From NCBI GenBank assembly GCA_963693305.1, contig OY855910.1:22647862-22711861 (forward strand): a stretch of DNA of 64,000 nt. Direction: 5' to 3'. Under the pieces are notes generated by a model. That model was not told the origin of the DNA. It was given only the letters and a program-made list of their open reading frames with translations, and made no database searches. The stretch is from Meandrina meandrites (Eukaryota > Cnidaria > Anthozoa > Scleractinia > Meandrinidae). How positions within the stretch are numbered: position 1 is the stretch's first letter; the number at the start of each line of letters is the position of its first letter. The translations under genes were made by a program, and so were the position numbers. Shown piece by piece: positions 54,740-64,000 of the stretch.

Positions 54740-55258
54740 AAATGACCTAGAATCAGGATAAGTTCTTGTGTCTAGATAGTTTAATGTAATTTCTCTTTTT
54801 GTCGTATATGCAGTTAATTGTTAGCCACCTATGCATATGCAGTAATATCAAGCACATCTTATTTCTAATGTTTCAGGTTAACACAGAATTCTTTTGGAGG
54901 ACCGAGAGACTGGCCCCTGTTGGCAAAAAACAAAAACTGAAAAAAAAAAAAAAAAAGCAGTAAAAAAAGTAAAAAAGTCAAGTACCAAATGCACACATTC
55001 ACCACATGCAGAGCCTGGGAAAAGCCCATCATCAATCACACCCTGCCATGGGCATACCGGGTATGTCAATGTTCCCCTCGATTCGTTTGAAAAAAAGGAT
55101 ATCTTTAAGCCTATTATTTTTTGAGGACAACAGAAAAAGAAAACGAAAAATGAAGGAACTATTGGACATGTAACTAGAAATGTGAGGTCTCCTGTTCTAT
55201 GAGTCAAATGAGTCTATGAGTCACAAGGCATGACTCAAGGCTATATTTGAACAAAGAA
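54740..55258. other. Spacer with a possible exon and a poly(A) run
   Basis: After TTTCAG at about 54877 an open frame with a Lys run continues into TGYVNVPLDSFEKKDIFKPI and stops at 55124. It could be a last exon but has no recognised homology. The A-rich run near 54940 may be misread in length. Confidence 0.25.
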
Positions 55259-55424
55259 GCGCCAGCAGGCAGTTCCTGCGGCATTAGTATTGTGGTATGC
55301 GCATGCATGTTTTCGCACCATAAAGATCGTGTTATGTTTTTATGTCAGCCATCTTCGTTGTATTGAAAACCGCTGTTGAAGTTCTTTCATTGTGACGTTC
55401 GTTCTCGTCTCCTTAACATTGGCG
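55259..55424 (+). repeat. 5' LTR
   Basis: It begins GCGCCAGCAGGCAGTTCCTG and ends CCTTAACATTGGCG. Confidence 0.8.
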
Positions 55425-55464
55425 TGGTGGCAGCGGCGATTAACCCACGTCCTCAGGAGCCCGA

Positions 55465-56430
55465 GTGTCGTCTCGCTGGCCCAAGCAACAACGAGTCTAC
55501 CTATCCTATGGTCGAGTGAACTCTGAGCAGCCTTCTCATCGTAAGGAAAGTATAACTTCACTGTTCCTTACTGTTATTGTGTTCAACATGAATTCAAGTA
55601 GAGCCCCGAAACAGTGGTCCGTAACAAAGAATGAAAGTATCACATCATTTGAAGCTTGGCAGCAGAATCTTCAGTATTCCCTGTCTTTAGACGCCAATTT
55701 CACCCTTTTTTTAGCAGATACTTTTACATGGCAGAAAAAGTCGTCCACTGCCCCCAATAGAGGGCTGACTTCCGATGGGGAAGCAGTGCCAGAAGCTCGC
55801 CGGCGTACCGCTGCACAGAAAAATGTACACCTTGAGCTCATGTTAGGTCAAATAGGAAATTTTTGCCCCGTCATTTCACGCAATACTATTGTGAAGAATA
55901 CAACTTCAGTCAAGTCCATTTGGCAAGCAATAAGGTCTCACTTTGGCTTCCAATCAACCGGTGCTCACTTCCTAGATTTCTCTAACATTAAACTTGAAGT
56001 CGATGAACGCCCTGAAGACTTGTTTCAACGGTTAATGTCTTTCACAGAAGATAATTTGCTTGTTACAAATGGCAACATAAGCCATCATGGTGAAGTCGTT
56101 ACCGTTGACGAGGAGCTTTCTCCCACACTTGAGAATTTCGTGGTTTTAGCCTGGCTTCGCCTCATTCATGCCGATCTACCTGCCCTCGTCAAGCAGCGCT
56201 ACGGAACTGAGTTAAGATCCAGAACTCTAGCGTCCCTGAAACCTGAAATTTTGCAGGCTCTAGACTCTCTTCCGCCGACACCAAGATCCTCCGAGCCACT
56301 ACCTTGCGGTTCAGACAGCCACCTCCTTGCTCCTCCTACAAATTATCTTCACAGGCATTGCCTCCCAACAGGCGACCGAAATCCTGTCCGTTATGTAAGC
56401 AAGCCGGCCGCAATGACCAGCATTTCCTAA
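55465..56430 (+). CDS. Gag-like ORF of the LTR element
   Basis: The open frame is 321 codons; the likely start is the ATG at 55588 ([17 protein letters not shown]). It contains a capsid-like region with [34 protein letters not shown] and [20 protein letters not shown], typical of Gypsy-type gag proteins. The last 127 bases overlap the pol frame, which lies one base back, so a -1 shift during translation would join them. The zinc knuckle lies in the pol frame. Confidence 0.75.
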   Translation: MSSRWPKQQRVYLSYGRVNSEQPSHRKESITSLFLTVIVFNMNSSRAPKQWSVTKNESITSFEAWQQNLQYSLSLDANFTLFLADTFTWQKKSSTAPNRGLTSDGEAVPEARRRTAAQKNVHLELMLGQIGNFCPVISRNTIVKNTTSVKSIWQAIRSHFGFQSTGAHFLDFSNIKLEVDERPEDLFQRLMSFTEDNLLVTNGNISHHGEVVTVDEELSPTLENFVVLAWLRLIHADLPALVKQRYGTELRSRTLASLKPEILQALDSLPPTPRSSEPLPCGSDSHLLAPPTNYLHRHCLPTGDRNPVRYVSKPAAMTSIS

Positions 56431-59400
56431 GTGCGTGCTCATATTTACCTCCGGAGGACCGTACTTACCTTTCTCGGTCTCGCCATACCTCTACCTTTGA
56501 CGACGAGGAATCCGACTATGAGCCCCCACTCTTCCCTGACGAGGATGACCCACCTCTACGCACTGCAGCTCATACCGTTTCACGCCGTGTCAGCACAAAA
56601 CAGTCCCCCCACTTCAAGGCTTTTTACAAGCACCATCCACTCCGACTGACCCTTGACACAGGTGCGGAGACTAGTACGATCAAGTCCTCTGTGGCCCGTT
56701 CAATTGGTGCAACCATTATAAAATCTTCCTAACAAGCATTACAAGTTGACGGCACGACTCCCTTAGCTGTAGCCGGGGAAACTCACCTCATCTTATCCCG
56801 AGCAGACAAACAACTCGGTCTTGACGCCCTAGTTGTTGACAACTTAGATGTCGACGTCCTGGCTGGCACACCCTTCCTCATTGCCAATGACATCACCGTA
56901 CGTCCTGCATTGTGCCAAGTACGTATCCAGGACTCTGATGTCATACACTACAACCCTGATAGTGAGTCAACTGGTTCTCATGCTATACGACGGGCACAAA
57001 GTTATGTCCTACGCGCCTCCTCTTCCGCAACGGTTGTTTGGCCTGGTGAATACGTGGAACTGGACGTCCCTTCCGACCTAGGTGACGACTGCGTACTTGC
57101 ACTTCAACCACGCACAGACACCCCAATATCAAAACACACCAAACCCACCTGCATTTGGCCTGAACCTCAAGTTATAGAAGCAGTGGGATCCAAAATCCGC
57201 TTGACCAACTCTTCCAACGAGCCGAAAGCCATCAGCCGCCACGAGCACCTCAGTGAGATCCTACCCACAGCAGATGCACCTTCACCGTCCCCCAACCCAG
57301 CAGCCACCTCTCCCTCACTTCCAGTGAAGCCACACAGTCGATCTCCCTTTTCGTCTTCCGTGTCCCTGCACCCCGACAAATTGCTTCCAGATGCCACTCA
57401 TCTCAAGTTTCAACAGCTCTTGCAGGAGTACGACAGAGTCTTCAATCCCGACATAACCAGTTATAATGGCGCTGCTGGCCCCATTAAAGCAACCGTGAAT
57501 ATGGGCCCCGTACAGCCCCCACAATGGAAAGGCCGCATACCTCAGTACTCCCGCAAATATCTGGTTCAACTCCAAGCTAAGTTCGACGAGCTGGAACAGG
57601 CCCAGGTCTTCCGTCACCCCAAGGACCTAGGCATAATCGTCAAGTATCTTAACCCGTCATTCCTTGTAAAAAAGCCGTCCGGTGGTCACCAACTCCTGAC
57701 TGCATTCGCCGACGTAGCACGCTACAGTAAACCACAGCCATCTCTAATGCCAGACGTCGACACAACCTTGCGCACTATCGCACCATGGCGCTACATGATC
57801 CAAACTGATCTCACCCGAGTGTTCTACCAGATCCCTCTCGCCCAGTCTTCTCTAAAGTACTGTGGCGTAGCCACCCCCTTCCGTGGAATCCGTGTATACA
57901 CAAGATCAGCAATGGGGATGCCTGGCTCCGAGACTGCACTCGAGGAACTGATGTGTCGTGTTTTGGGTGACTTAATTCAAGAAGGTTGCGTAGCTAAGCT
58001 TGCGGACGACCTGTACTGTGGCGGCGATTCACCCGAAACCCTCTTGTCCAACTGGAGTCAGGTACTGGAGGCGCTCGACCGTTGTAACCTCCGTTTGTCC
58101 CCTATGAAGACTATCATTTGCCCCAAGACTACCACCATCCTTGGCTGGATCTGGTCCCAATGCAGGCTATCAGCCAACCCTCATCGTATCGCCGTCTTAC
58201 ACTCATGCCCTCCTCCCCAAAGTGTGAAAGGCCTCCGTTCCTTCATTGGAGCCTATAAAGTACTCAGTCGCGTACTCCCAAACTGCTCCGACATAGTAGA
58301 CCCCCTTGAGAGCTCCCTCACAGGCCTCCAGTCTAGCGACAAGCTGCTTTGGGATGAGAACCTCACCTTTAGGTTCAAGTCTGCTCAGGAGTACCTGTCC
58401 AAACACAAATCCATCGTCCTACCTCGTCCTTCTGACATTCTTTGGATAGTAACTGATGGCTCAGTCACGAAGAGGGGCCTTGGTGCTACATTGTATGTTA
58501 CCTGTGACAGTCGTCTTTACCTTGCTGGCTTCTACAGCGCCAAGTTGCGGAAACACCAAGTCACCTGGCTCCCCTGCAAGGTCGAAGCCTTATCCATTGC
58601 TGCTGCAGTCAAGCACTTCTCTCCATTCATCATCCAGTCGCAACAGCCTACGACCGCCTTAACTGACAGCAAACCATGTGTCCTAGCAATTGAAAAGTTA
58701 TGCCGCGGCGAATTCTCGGCCAGTCCTCGAGTGACTTCCTTCCTAACGACCGTCAGCCATTACCAAGTCAGCCTACAACATTTGGCTGGTAAGGCCAACC
58801 TTCCATCTGACTTCACCAGTCGCAACGCCCCCGACTGCAGTGAGCCTACTTGCCAAATTTGCACCTTTGGCCATGAAATGGAAGACTCAGTAGTACGTAG
58901 CGTTTCGCTTCAGGACATTCTCAATAAGAAGTCCAACCTCCCGTTCACCACAAGATCAGCCTGGCTACAGATCCAGAACGACTGCCCCGACCTTCGAAGG
59001 GTTCATGCCCACCTCAAACAAGGCACTCGCCCTTCAAAGAAGATCACCAATATTCGCGATGTCAAGCGGTATCTCAGCTGCACCTCTATTGCCCGTGACG
59101 GAGTTCTCATAGTTAAACACTCCAAGCCTTTCGTTCCTGCTTCCGAAGCAATTATTGTGCCCCGTTCTGTACTGGATGGTCTTCTAACTGCCCTCCACAT
59201 TAAACTAAACCACCCTTCCCGCCATCAGCTCCAAATGGTGTTTCAACGACAGTTCTTCGCCCTTGATATGACCGACGCAATTTCCCGTGTTACATCTGCC
59301 TGCCACACGTGTGCTTCCCTTAAGTCATTTCCCAGCACCTTAGTATCCCAATCCTCCGATGACCCTCCCGTAGTGATAGGAAACTCCTTCGCCGCTGATG

Positions 59401-60575
59401 TAATAAAGCGCCACCGTCAGTTCATCCTCATTCTCCGAGAGTGCTCCATGTCACTCACTGCATCTTGCTTGATACCTGACGAAAAGCACGATACCCTACG
59501 TGATGCCCTCACTAAGCTAATCATCGGTTTACATCCTCTTAATGGTCCTAGAGCCGTTATACGTGTTGATCCCGCTCCTGGTTTTTCATCCCTGAGCAAC
59601 AACGACTCACTTGGACACTTCAACGTCTCAAGCGATGTCGGCCGTATTAAGAATAAGAACCACAACCCTGTCGCCGAGAAGGCTGTCCGCGAACTTGTAG
59701 AAGAGCTCCTCCGACAGCAACCAGGTGGAGGACCAGTAGGTGAAGTTGGCCTCGCTCTGGCTACCGCACGTCTTAACTCCCGCCTTCGTTTCTCGGGCCT
59801 ATCTTCTCTCGAGTTGTGGACCCAACGCAACCAATTCACACATGAGCAGTTGCCGTTATCAGATTACCAATTGATACTCGATAGGCACAAACATCGTTCT
59901 ACTAACCACGCCCATAGCAAGAAATCCAAGAACCCCCGCGGTCTCATCGTGAACACGCCACCTCTACAAGTTGGAGATATTGTCTACCTCTTCTCTGACA
60001 AGGACAAGTCACGTGCCCGTGATCGCTATGTCGTTGTCTCCATTGACACCCCTTGGTGTTTTGTGAAGAAGTTTCGTGGCTCACAACTACGAGCCACTTC
60101 TTACAAAGTCAAACTGTCCGAATGCTATTCTGTACCCTCTTCCGTCATTGTGTCCAGCCCTCCAAGCCATCCATCTCTTCCAGACATGAACGACGATCCT
60201 CCAGTAACTCCTGCGGTGTTCCCACCCCCGGTACATCCTATGTTAGCTCCCCTGCACCTCCAGAACTCATCACCATTCCGTCTGACGAGGAGCAAGTCCC
60301 ATCCTTCACCAGTGATGACCCACCACTTAATACCACCAGTAGCTCACCTGCCCCAGTCGCTGTACAAGATGAGTCAAGCACAAGCGTTGCTGCCACAGAT
60401 CAGCCAATGTTGTCTCCTCCCAACTTTCCTGCCCTCCCTGATTCAAGACCTCAAAGGCAGCGCAGACCTCCTTCATACTTGCAGGATTATGTTAGATTCT
60501 AAACGTGCGCGTGGTAGCATTAGATCCACAGTTAGTTCTAAGTTCACACTTTCACAAGATACTACTAGAGACTGA
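56304..60575 (+). pseudogene. Pol of the LTR element: zinc knuckle, protease, RT, RNase H, integrase (one stop)
   Basis: One frame holds everything, interrupted only by TAA at 56730-56732. In order: zinc knuckle [18 protein letters not shown] (about 56375), aspartic-protease block LTLDTGAETSTI (about 56647) and, after the stop, its C-terminal part DVLAGTPFLIANDI. RT follows with QTDLTRVFYQIPLA and active site KLADDLYCGG (about 58000), then RNase H with WIVTDGSVTKRGLGA (about 58445) and TALTDSKPCVLAIE. The integrase has a His/Cys zinc region (LHIKLNHPS to CHTCASLK) and a core with FAADVI, RVDPAPGF and NPVAEKAVREL, with 35 residues between the second Asp and the Glu. The stop falls inside the protease, so protease and everything downstream are lost from this copy. 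Confidence 0.85.
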
Positions 60576-60750
60576 GACATTTGTTTAGTCTGTCGTAATT
60601 AACATGCACTTTACTTGGTTTAGTTGATATTTTCATTGCCCGTACTTCAAGCCCTTGTACAGGTACAGTTTGTCAGTTCGCTACCATTTACAGGAGACAA
60701 GAGGTTGCGCCAGCAGGCAGTTCCTGCCACATTAGTATTGTGGTATGCGC

Positions 60751-61006
60751 TGTATCACCCATAAATGTAATAAAAACCATAAATGTAATAACAACCATAA
60801 ATGTAATAAAAATTAACCATAAATGTAATACTTACCATAAATGTAATAACTTTTAACCACAAATGTAATAAATCCACTAACCATAAATGTAATAAAATTT
60901 GCCCATAAATGTAATAAAACTGAACAACCATAAATGTAATAAGGCTTAACCATAAATGTAATAAACTGGATATGACTCCCAAATCAAGGGGCTACAAACT
61001 TACCAT
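60751..61006 (+). repeat. Left arm: ten-copy CCATAAATGTAATA array
   Basis: Copies start near 60759, 60778, 60796, 60818, 60836, 60857, 60881, 60902, 60928 and 60950. One copy has C for T (CCACAAATG). The minus-strand open frame rich in YYIYG here is only the translated repeat. Confidence 0.9.
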
Positions 61007-62273
61007 CCTCATTCTTCGTGAATTTGACTTGAAATTTCCAATTTAACGCCTAAAGGCCGGACTCCTTAAATAAACAAAAACACTATTTCTTCGTGTGCAA
61101 TCTTAAACGAGGAACATACGGCATGAAATATTGCGGTTTTGTGTGAAGTGTTGACGGGCCTGCACGACTCCTGCAGTTCGCTAAAGCCTTTATAGTTTGG
61201 CTTTGATGAGAATGTCTTTTAGGGATTTTCCTTTGCGATAAGATACGAGGGGAGGCTCCTTGAAGATATTTCTTAATTGTGGTTGAATCTGAATAATGTG
61301 CCATTTCCCCATGAGACACAGCATGAGACAGATTCTAAAGCAGTATGGAAGAGGTAGCGGAAATGTGTTGGCGTTAAAAGAAATCAGAAACAGTCCTCAG
61401 TGGATAAATGCTTGGATTAATGTTCTTTTTCACTGGCGTTGCAACATGGATGTATGTAACAGCCATCTTTTAGAAAAAAGGAAAGAAGTGGCTATTGAAA
61501 GCTACTTGCCTTGTGCTTTCCATGACATGGAACGGAAGCACTAGGTTTTATTATGAAAATGTAAAAATATATGTTAAGGTTATTTTATATATTCGCAATC
61601 AACAATAACAGGTATAATGGCAATGCAAACCTGACTCTTTACACAATATCTTTAATAATAACTTACCGCTTTTGTGTTAACGTTAAACCGAGTTTTGTTC
61701 TATAGAATGTTGTTCAGTATTTTACCCTTCTATTTCCCATGTGCCTCAAGGGATGCCTGGCATATCTTCTCTGTTCAACACTTAGTATGGAACTTGGATC
61801 ACCTGCCCCACCCAACCAACCTTCAAGTCAGCAGTTCTAGCCCGAGAATCCTATCTCTGTAGATTGTTCTTGCTCCAACAGGGAACATCCAACCCCCTTC
61901 CCCACCCTACCACCTTGCTTGACATTGGTTTTAAGGTCAAATAACGTCGGCAGGGAAGCATGGGCACGCGGAAACGGAGAACACAAGTTTGCAAATCCGG
62001 GTGGATATATGGGAAAGTTTGAAAAAATAAAACAGGCGTATTCCTTATAAAATGATGTTTGACTGAATTCGTCTTGACTCAAAGAGAACCTCAATCTCTT
62101 TCAAGTGGATGAAATATCATCAACCAACAGAATTTCAAACGCCCTGGTATATAGACTTTCTAATCATACTTGGGTAACCATAATTATAGCTTCTTGGTTT
62201 TGGTCTCTGGGTTTATTAAAATACTAACTTGATGCAGGAGTCCCATGTCCTGAAGTAAGAATTGCACAAAGAG

Positions 62274-62529
62274 AATGACAAGTTTGTAGCCCCTTCATTT
62301 GGAAGTCATAGCCAGTTTATTACATTTATGGTTAAGCCTTCTTACATTTATGGTTGTTCAGTTTATTACATTTATGGGCAAATTTTATTACATTTATGGT
62401 TAGTGGATTTATTACATTTGTGGTTAAAAGTTATTACATTTATGGTTAGTATTACATTTATGGTTAATTTTTATTACATTTATGGTTGTTATTACATTTA
62501 TGGTTTTTATTACATTTATGGGTGATACA
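62274..62529 (-). repeat. Right arm: mirrored ten-copy TATTACATTTATGG array
   Basis: It mirrors the left arm copy for copy, including the single ACAAATG variant (TTACATTTGTGG near 62413), with small indels. Confidence 0.9.
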
Positions 62530-62655
62530 TGCGCACGCATGTTTTTGCGCCATAAAGATGTGTTATGTTTTTATGTCGGCCATCTTGGTAATATTGAAAA
62601 CCGCTGTTGAAGTTCTTTCGTTGTGACGTTCGTTCTCGTCTCCTTAACATTGGCG

Positions 62656-63212
62656 AAGGTTATTATTACCATTGTTTGCCTGTATTCAAGTTAGCTTAGA
62701 AGCACTCCACTTTGCGTATGGTTAGTTCTCTGGATTGCTTGCGGTTAGTTTGTACATTATTTGCTCTTCAAATGGCGATCGTCCCCTCGATCGCAAAGCC
62801 GTCAAAGAAATTATTACGTCACAAAATTCAAAGCTTGATCCATTCCTTCCATTCCAGTGCACGGTCATTTTGGAAACGCTTTCGTGAAGCCTTCGGAAAT
62901 CTTCGTAGTTTTTGCTATAGGCTCAGAAAGCAAAATTTCTTCCTAAGTTTACTTAATAATGGGTTCTGTTAGCGTTTGGTTGCTTTAAAATCGCAAAAGG
63001 AAGAATGTCGAAAAATTGGTTCATTTGATAATAATGTGTTATACAGGCTTCCATGCGACTGAATTTTAAGATTTAACGTGAATTGGAGAAAAATTTCAAT
63101 TGAGTACCACACATTCAAGTGGAATTCACTATGTTTATCATCATCAGAGTGTAAGGATCCTGATAACATTGAGGGACCACAGACAAATGTAAAACTTATC
63201 AGAATGGTTTAA
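62656..63212. other. Spacer with one unassigned small ORF
   Basis: 62718-62972 could encode about 84 residues beginning with a hydrophobic signal-like stretch (MVSSLDCLRLVCTLFALQMA). No homology is recognised and chance is likely. Confidence 0.2.
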
Positions 63213-63416
63213 CCCTTTAAGTCCCAGTAGTGACCAACATCAAATTTCTCCTCACAAAATTAATACTTCATTAAGAGAAAAGGTTATCAGAATTAATAAA
63301 ATGATCACTAAAGGCAAATTGCTTTGATCTTTTAACAAATTCTCCCAAGTTAAACAATTAGAAATGTATTGAGATCAGTCAGGAGAATTTGTATGTTGAT
63401 ATTGGGACTTAAAGGG
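63213..63416. mobile_element. piggyBac-like MITE (204 bp)
   Basis: The ends CCCTTTAAGTCCCA and inverse TGGGACTTAAAGGG lie between TTAA at 63209-63212 and 63417-63420. TTAA targets and CCC-led tips are typical of piggyBac. No coding capacity. Confidence 0.8.
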
Positions 63417-63420
63417 TTAA

Positions 63421-64000
63421 TTACTGCCATGAGTACAACACTATACAAGACGAAGTGAAAACACCACTTGAGCCCGCGCTCTAACAAATCAGCAGTGCAA
63501 TAACTATAAGTAAACACTTCATGCATATTGTCACACTGAGCATAAAAATGACTTTGTTAAAATCAACATTTAAGAGAGAAAAAATAAATTAAACTCCACA
63601 AACCAATATATTGGTTTAAAATTTTTAAATTTTTTTTGTTTCAAATTATGATAGTGAATTTGAGACAATGGAAAATCAAAACCAAACTGGTTTAATAATT
63701 TTCTTTAAACAAACATTTACTGAAAACACAACATTAACATTTCACTACTACATTTGCAGAACATGGAGTTGTTGAATTGGGCACTCAAAGAGCAAAAGCT
63801 GTTGCTTAATATATGAAATAAATGTGTTTAACAATTTTTTTTCTTTTTTCTGGATTTATTAGGCCATGTGAGATTTCCTTTCCGCCTTGCAGCTCAGTGT
63901 ATCACTTTCATTTTTCAATACGAAATCTGATGAATTTGGCCAATTCTATAATGCTGGGTTGTTGAAACAGTACAAGCTTCATGTGGACAGTGAATACGTG
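63421..64000. other. Right edge, possible partial exon
   Basis: A+T-rich. After a pyrimidine tract and GCAG at about 63891, an open plus frame (LSVSLSFFNTKSDEFGQFYN, then YKLHVDSEYV) runs off the window end. It may be an exon start, unsupported by homology. Confidence 0.2.

Larger units (their letters stand above)
60751..62529. mobile_element. Foldback transposon with mirrored arrays, inserted in the 3' LTR
   Basis: The tips are TGTATCACCC and its exact inverse GGGTGATACA, and TGCGC flanks both sides (60746-60750 and 62530-62534). Each arm of about 255 bp consists mainly of ten copies of CCATAAATGTAATA with variable 3-10 base spacers, mirrored in the other arm, followed by an inner inverted segment (GGGGCTACAAACTT). 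The interior (61008-62272) has no recognisable transposase; its longest plus frame is 61296-61544. The TGT/ACA tips and 5-bp duplication recall Ginger/Tdd-type elements, but that assignment is tentative. Confidence 0.88.
55259..62655 (+). mobile_element. Gypsy-like LTR retrotransposon, 3' LTR split by a foldback element
   Basis: The LTRs are about 166 bp (55259-55424 and 60707-62655 minus the inserted 1784 bases) and differ at about 11 positions. A TGG-led candidate primer-binding site follows the 5' LTR (TGGTGGCAGCGGCGA at 55425), and a purine-rich tract (AGGAGACAAGAGG, about 60692-60704) precedes the 3' LTR. Gag and pol lie between, with order protease, RT, RNase H, integrase. The LTR tips read GCGCCA and TTGGCG rather than TG and CA, and no duplication of the flanks is evident, so the exact borders are uncertain. 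One nonsense codon interrupts pol. Confidence 0.85.
60707..62655 (+). repeat. 3' LTR, interrupted at 60751-62529
   Basis: Left part 60707-60750 and right part 62530-62655 together match the 5' LTR, counting one copy of the TGCGC duplication. Confidence 0.85.

Noticed and set aside
60755..60982. Minus-strand open frame rich in YYIYG (and its mirror at 62262-62525) as a membrane peptide
   Set aside because: It is only the translation of the 14-bp repeat arrays in the foldback arms; the mirrored frame on the other arm has the same origin.
62718..62972. Secreted peptide gene with a signal-like N-terminus
   Set aside because: Short, single frame, no homology or splice context; hydrophobic starts of this length arise by chance.

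Overview
The window is eukaryotic, almost certainly from an invertebrate animal and most like an anthozoan cnidarian (stony coral or anemone). The evidence is spliced genes with GT/AG introns, AATAAA signals, A+T-rich spacers, tRNA-headed SINEs, and a mixture of CR1/L2-like, L1-like, Penelope, DIRS, Gypsy, pogo and Kolobok-type elements whose proteins resemble, from memory, families expanded in corals. I see no ordinary host gene that is clearly intact. Nearly everything recognisable is mobile DNA, much of it nested.

Layout. 1-840: fragment of a decayed gene, followed by a 43-bp tandem array (847-1060). About 1140-8460: a minus-strand CR1/L2-like LINE whose ORF1 is split by a complete-looking 3.1-kb pogo element (5107-8237) with an open 450-residue transposase. 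8480-12661: a broken plus-strand gene of an uncharacterised family that joins a transposase-like body, a chromodomain and a C48 (Ulp1-type) peptidase. 12769-13548: LINE reverse-transcriptase remnant. 14690-14761: tRNA-Thr-like SINE head. 15442-20456: an internally deleted DIRS-type tyrosine-recombinase retroelement (16157-19489) with inverted ends, an SGNH-hydrolase ORF and a gag ORF, flanked by two copies of a 0.68-kb repeat. 20690-21200: P-element-like remnant. 24419-27471: a second, decayed DIRS-like element that keeps its recombinase.

30215-38136 is the best-preserved system: a Kolobok-like DNA transposon with perfect 16-bp inverted ends inside a TTAA duplication. Its two tail-to-tail spliced genes are both open from start to stop: an 829-residue, 11-exon transposase-like protein (minus) and a 278-residue, 4-exon companion (plus) that combines a CXC cysteine domain with a P2X7-type C-terminal zinc module. 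38205-38474 is a SINE.

40046-54070 holds a Penelope-like element split by about 11.5 kb. The intervening DNA carries a multi-exon gene of an unnamed transposase-like family (42259-47670, two frameshifts), a kinase pseudogene fragment, a 5'-truncated L1-type LINE and an inverted-repeat element. 54243-54735: a TA-flanked MITE. 55259-62655: a Gypsy-like LTR retrotransposon with one nonsense codon. Its 3' LTR is split by a 1.78-kb foldback element (60751-62529) whose arms carry mirrored 10-copy arrays of a 14-bp motif and which is flanked by a 5-bp duplication. 63213-63416: piggyBac-like MITE.

The nesting gives relative ages: pogo is younger than the CR1/L2-like LINE, the foldback element is younger than the LTR element, and the small LINE tail is younger than the DIRS copy. 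Functionally the window is an archive of several transposition chemistries (target-primed reverse transcription, integrase, tyrosine recombinase, DDE/D). The two Kolobok genes and the pogo transposase are the only coding units that still look usable.
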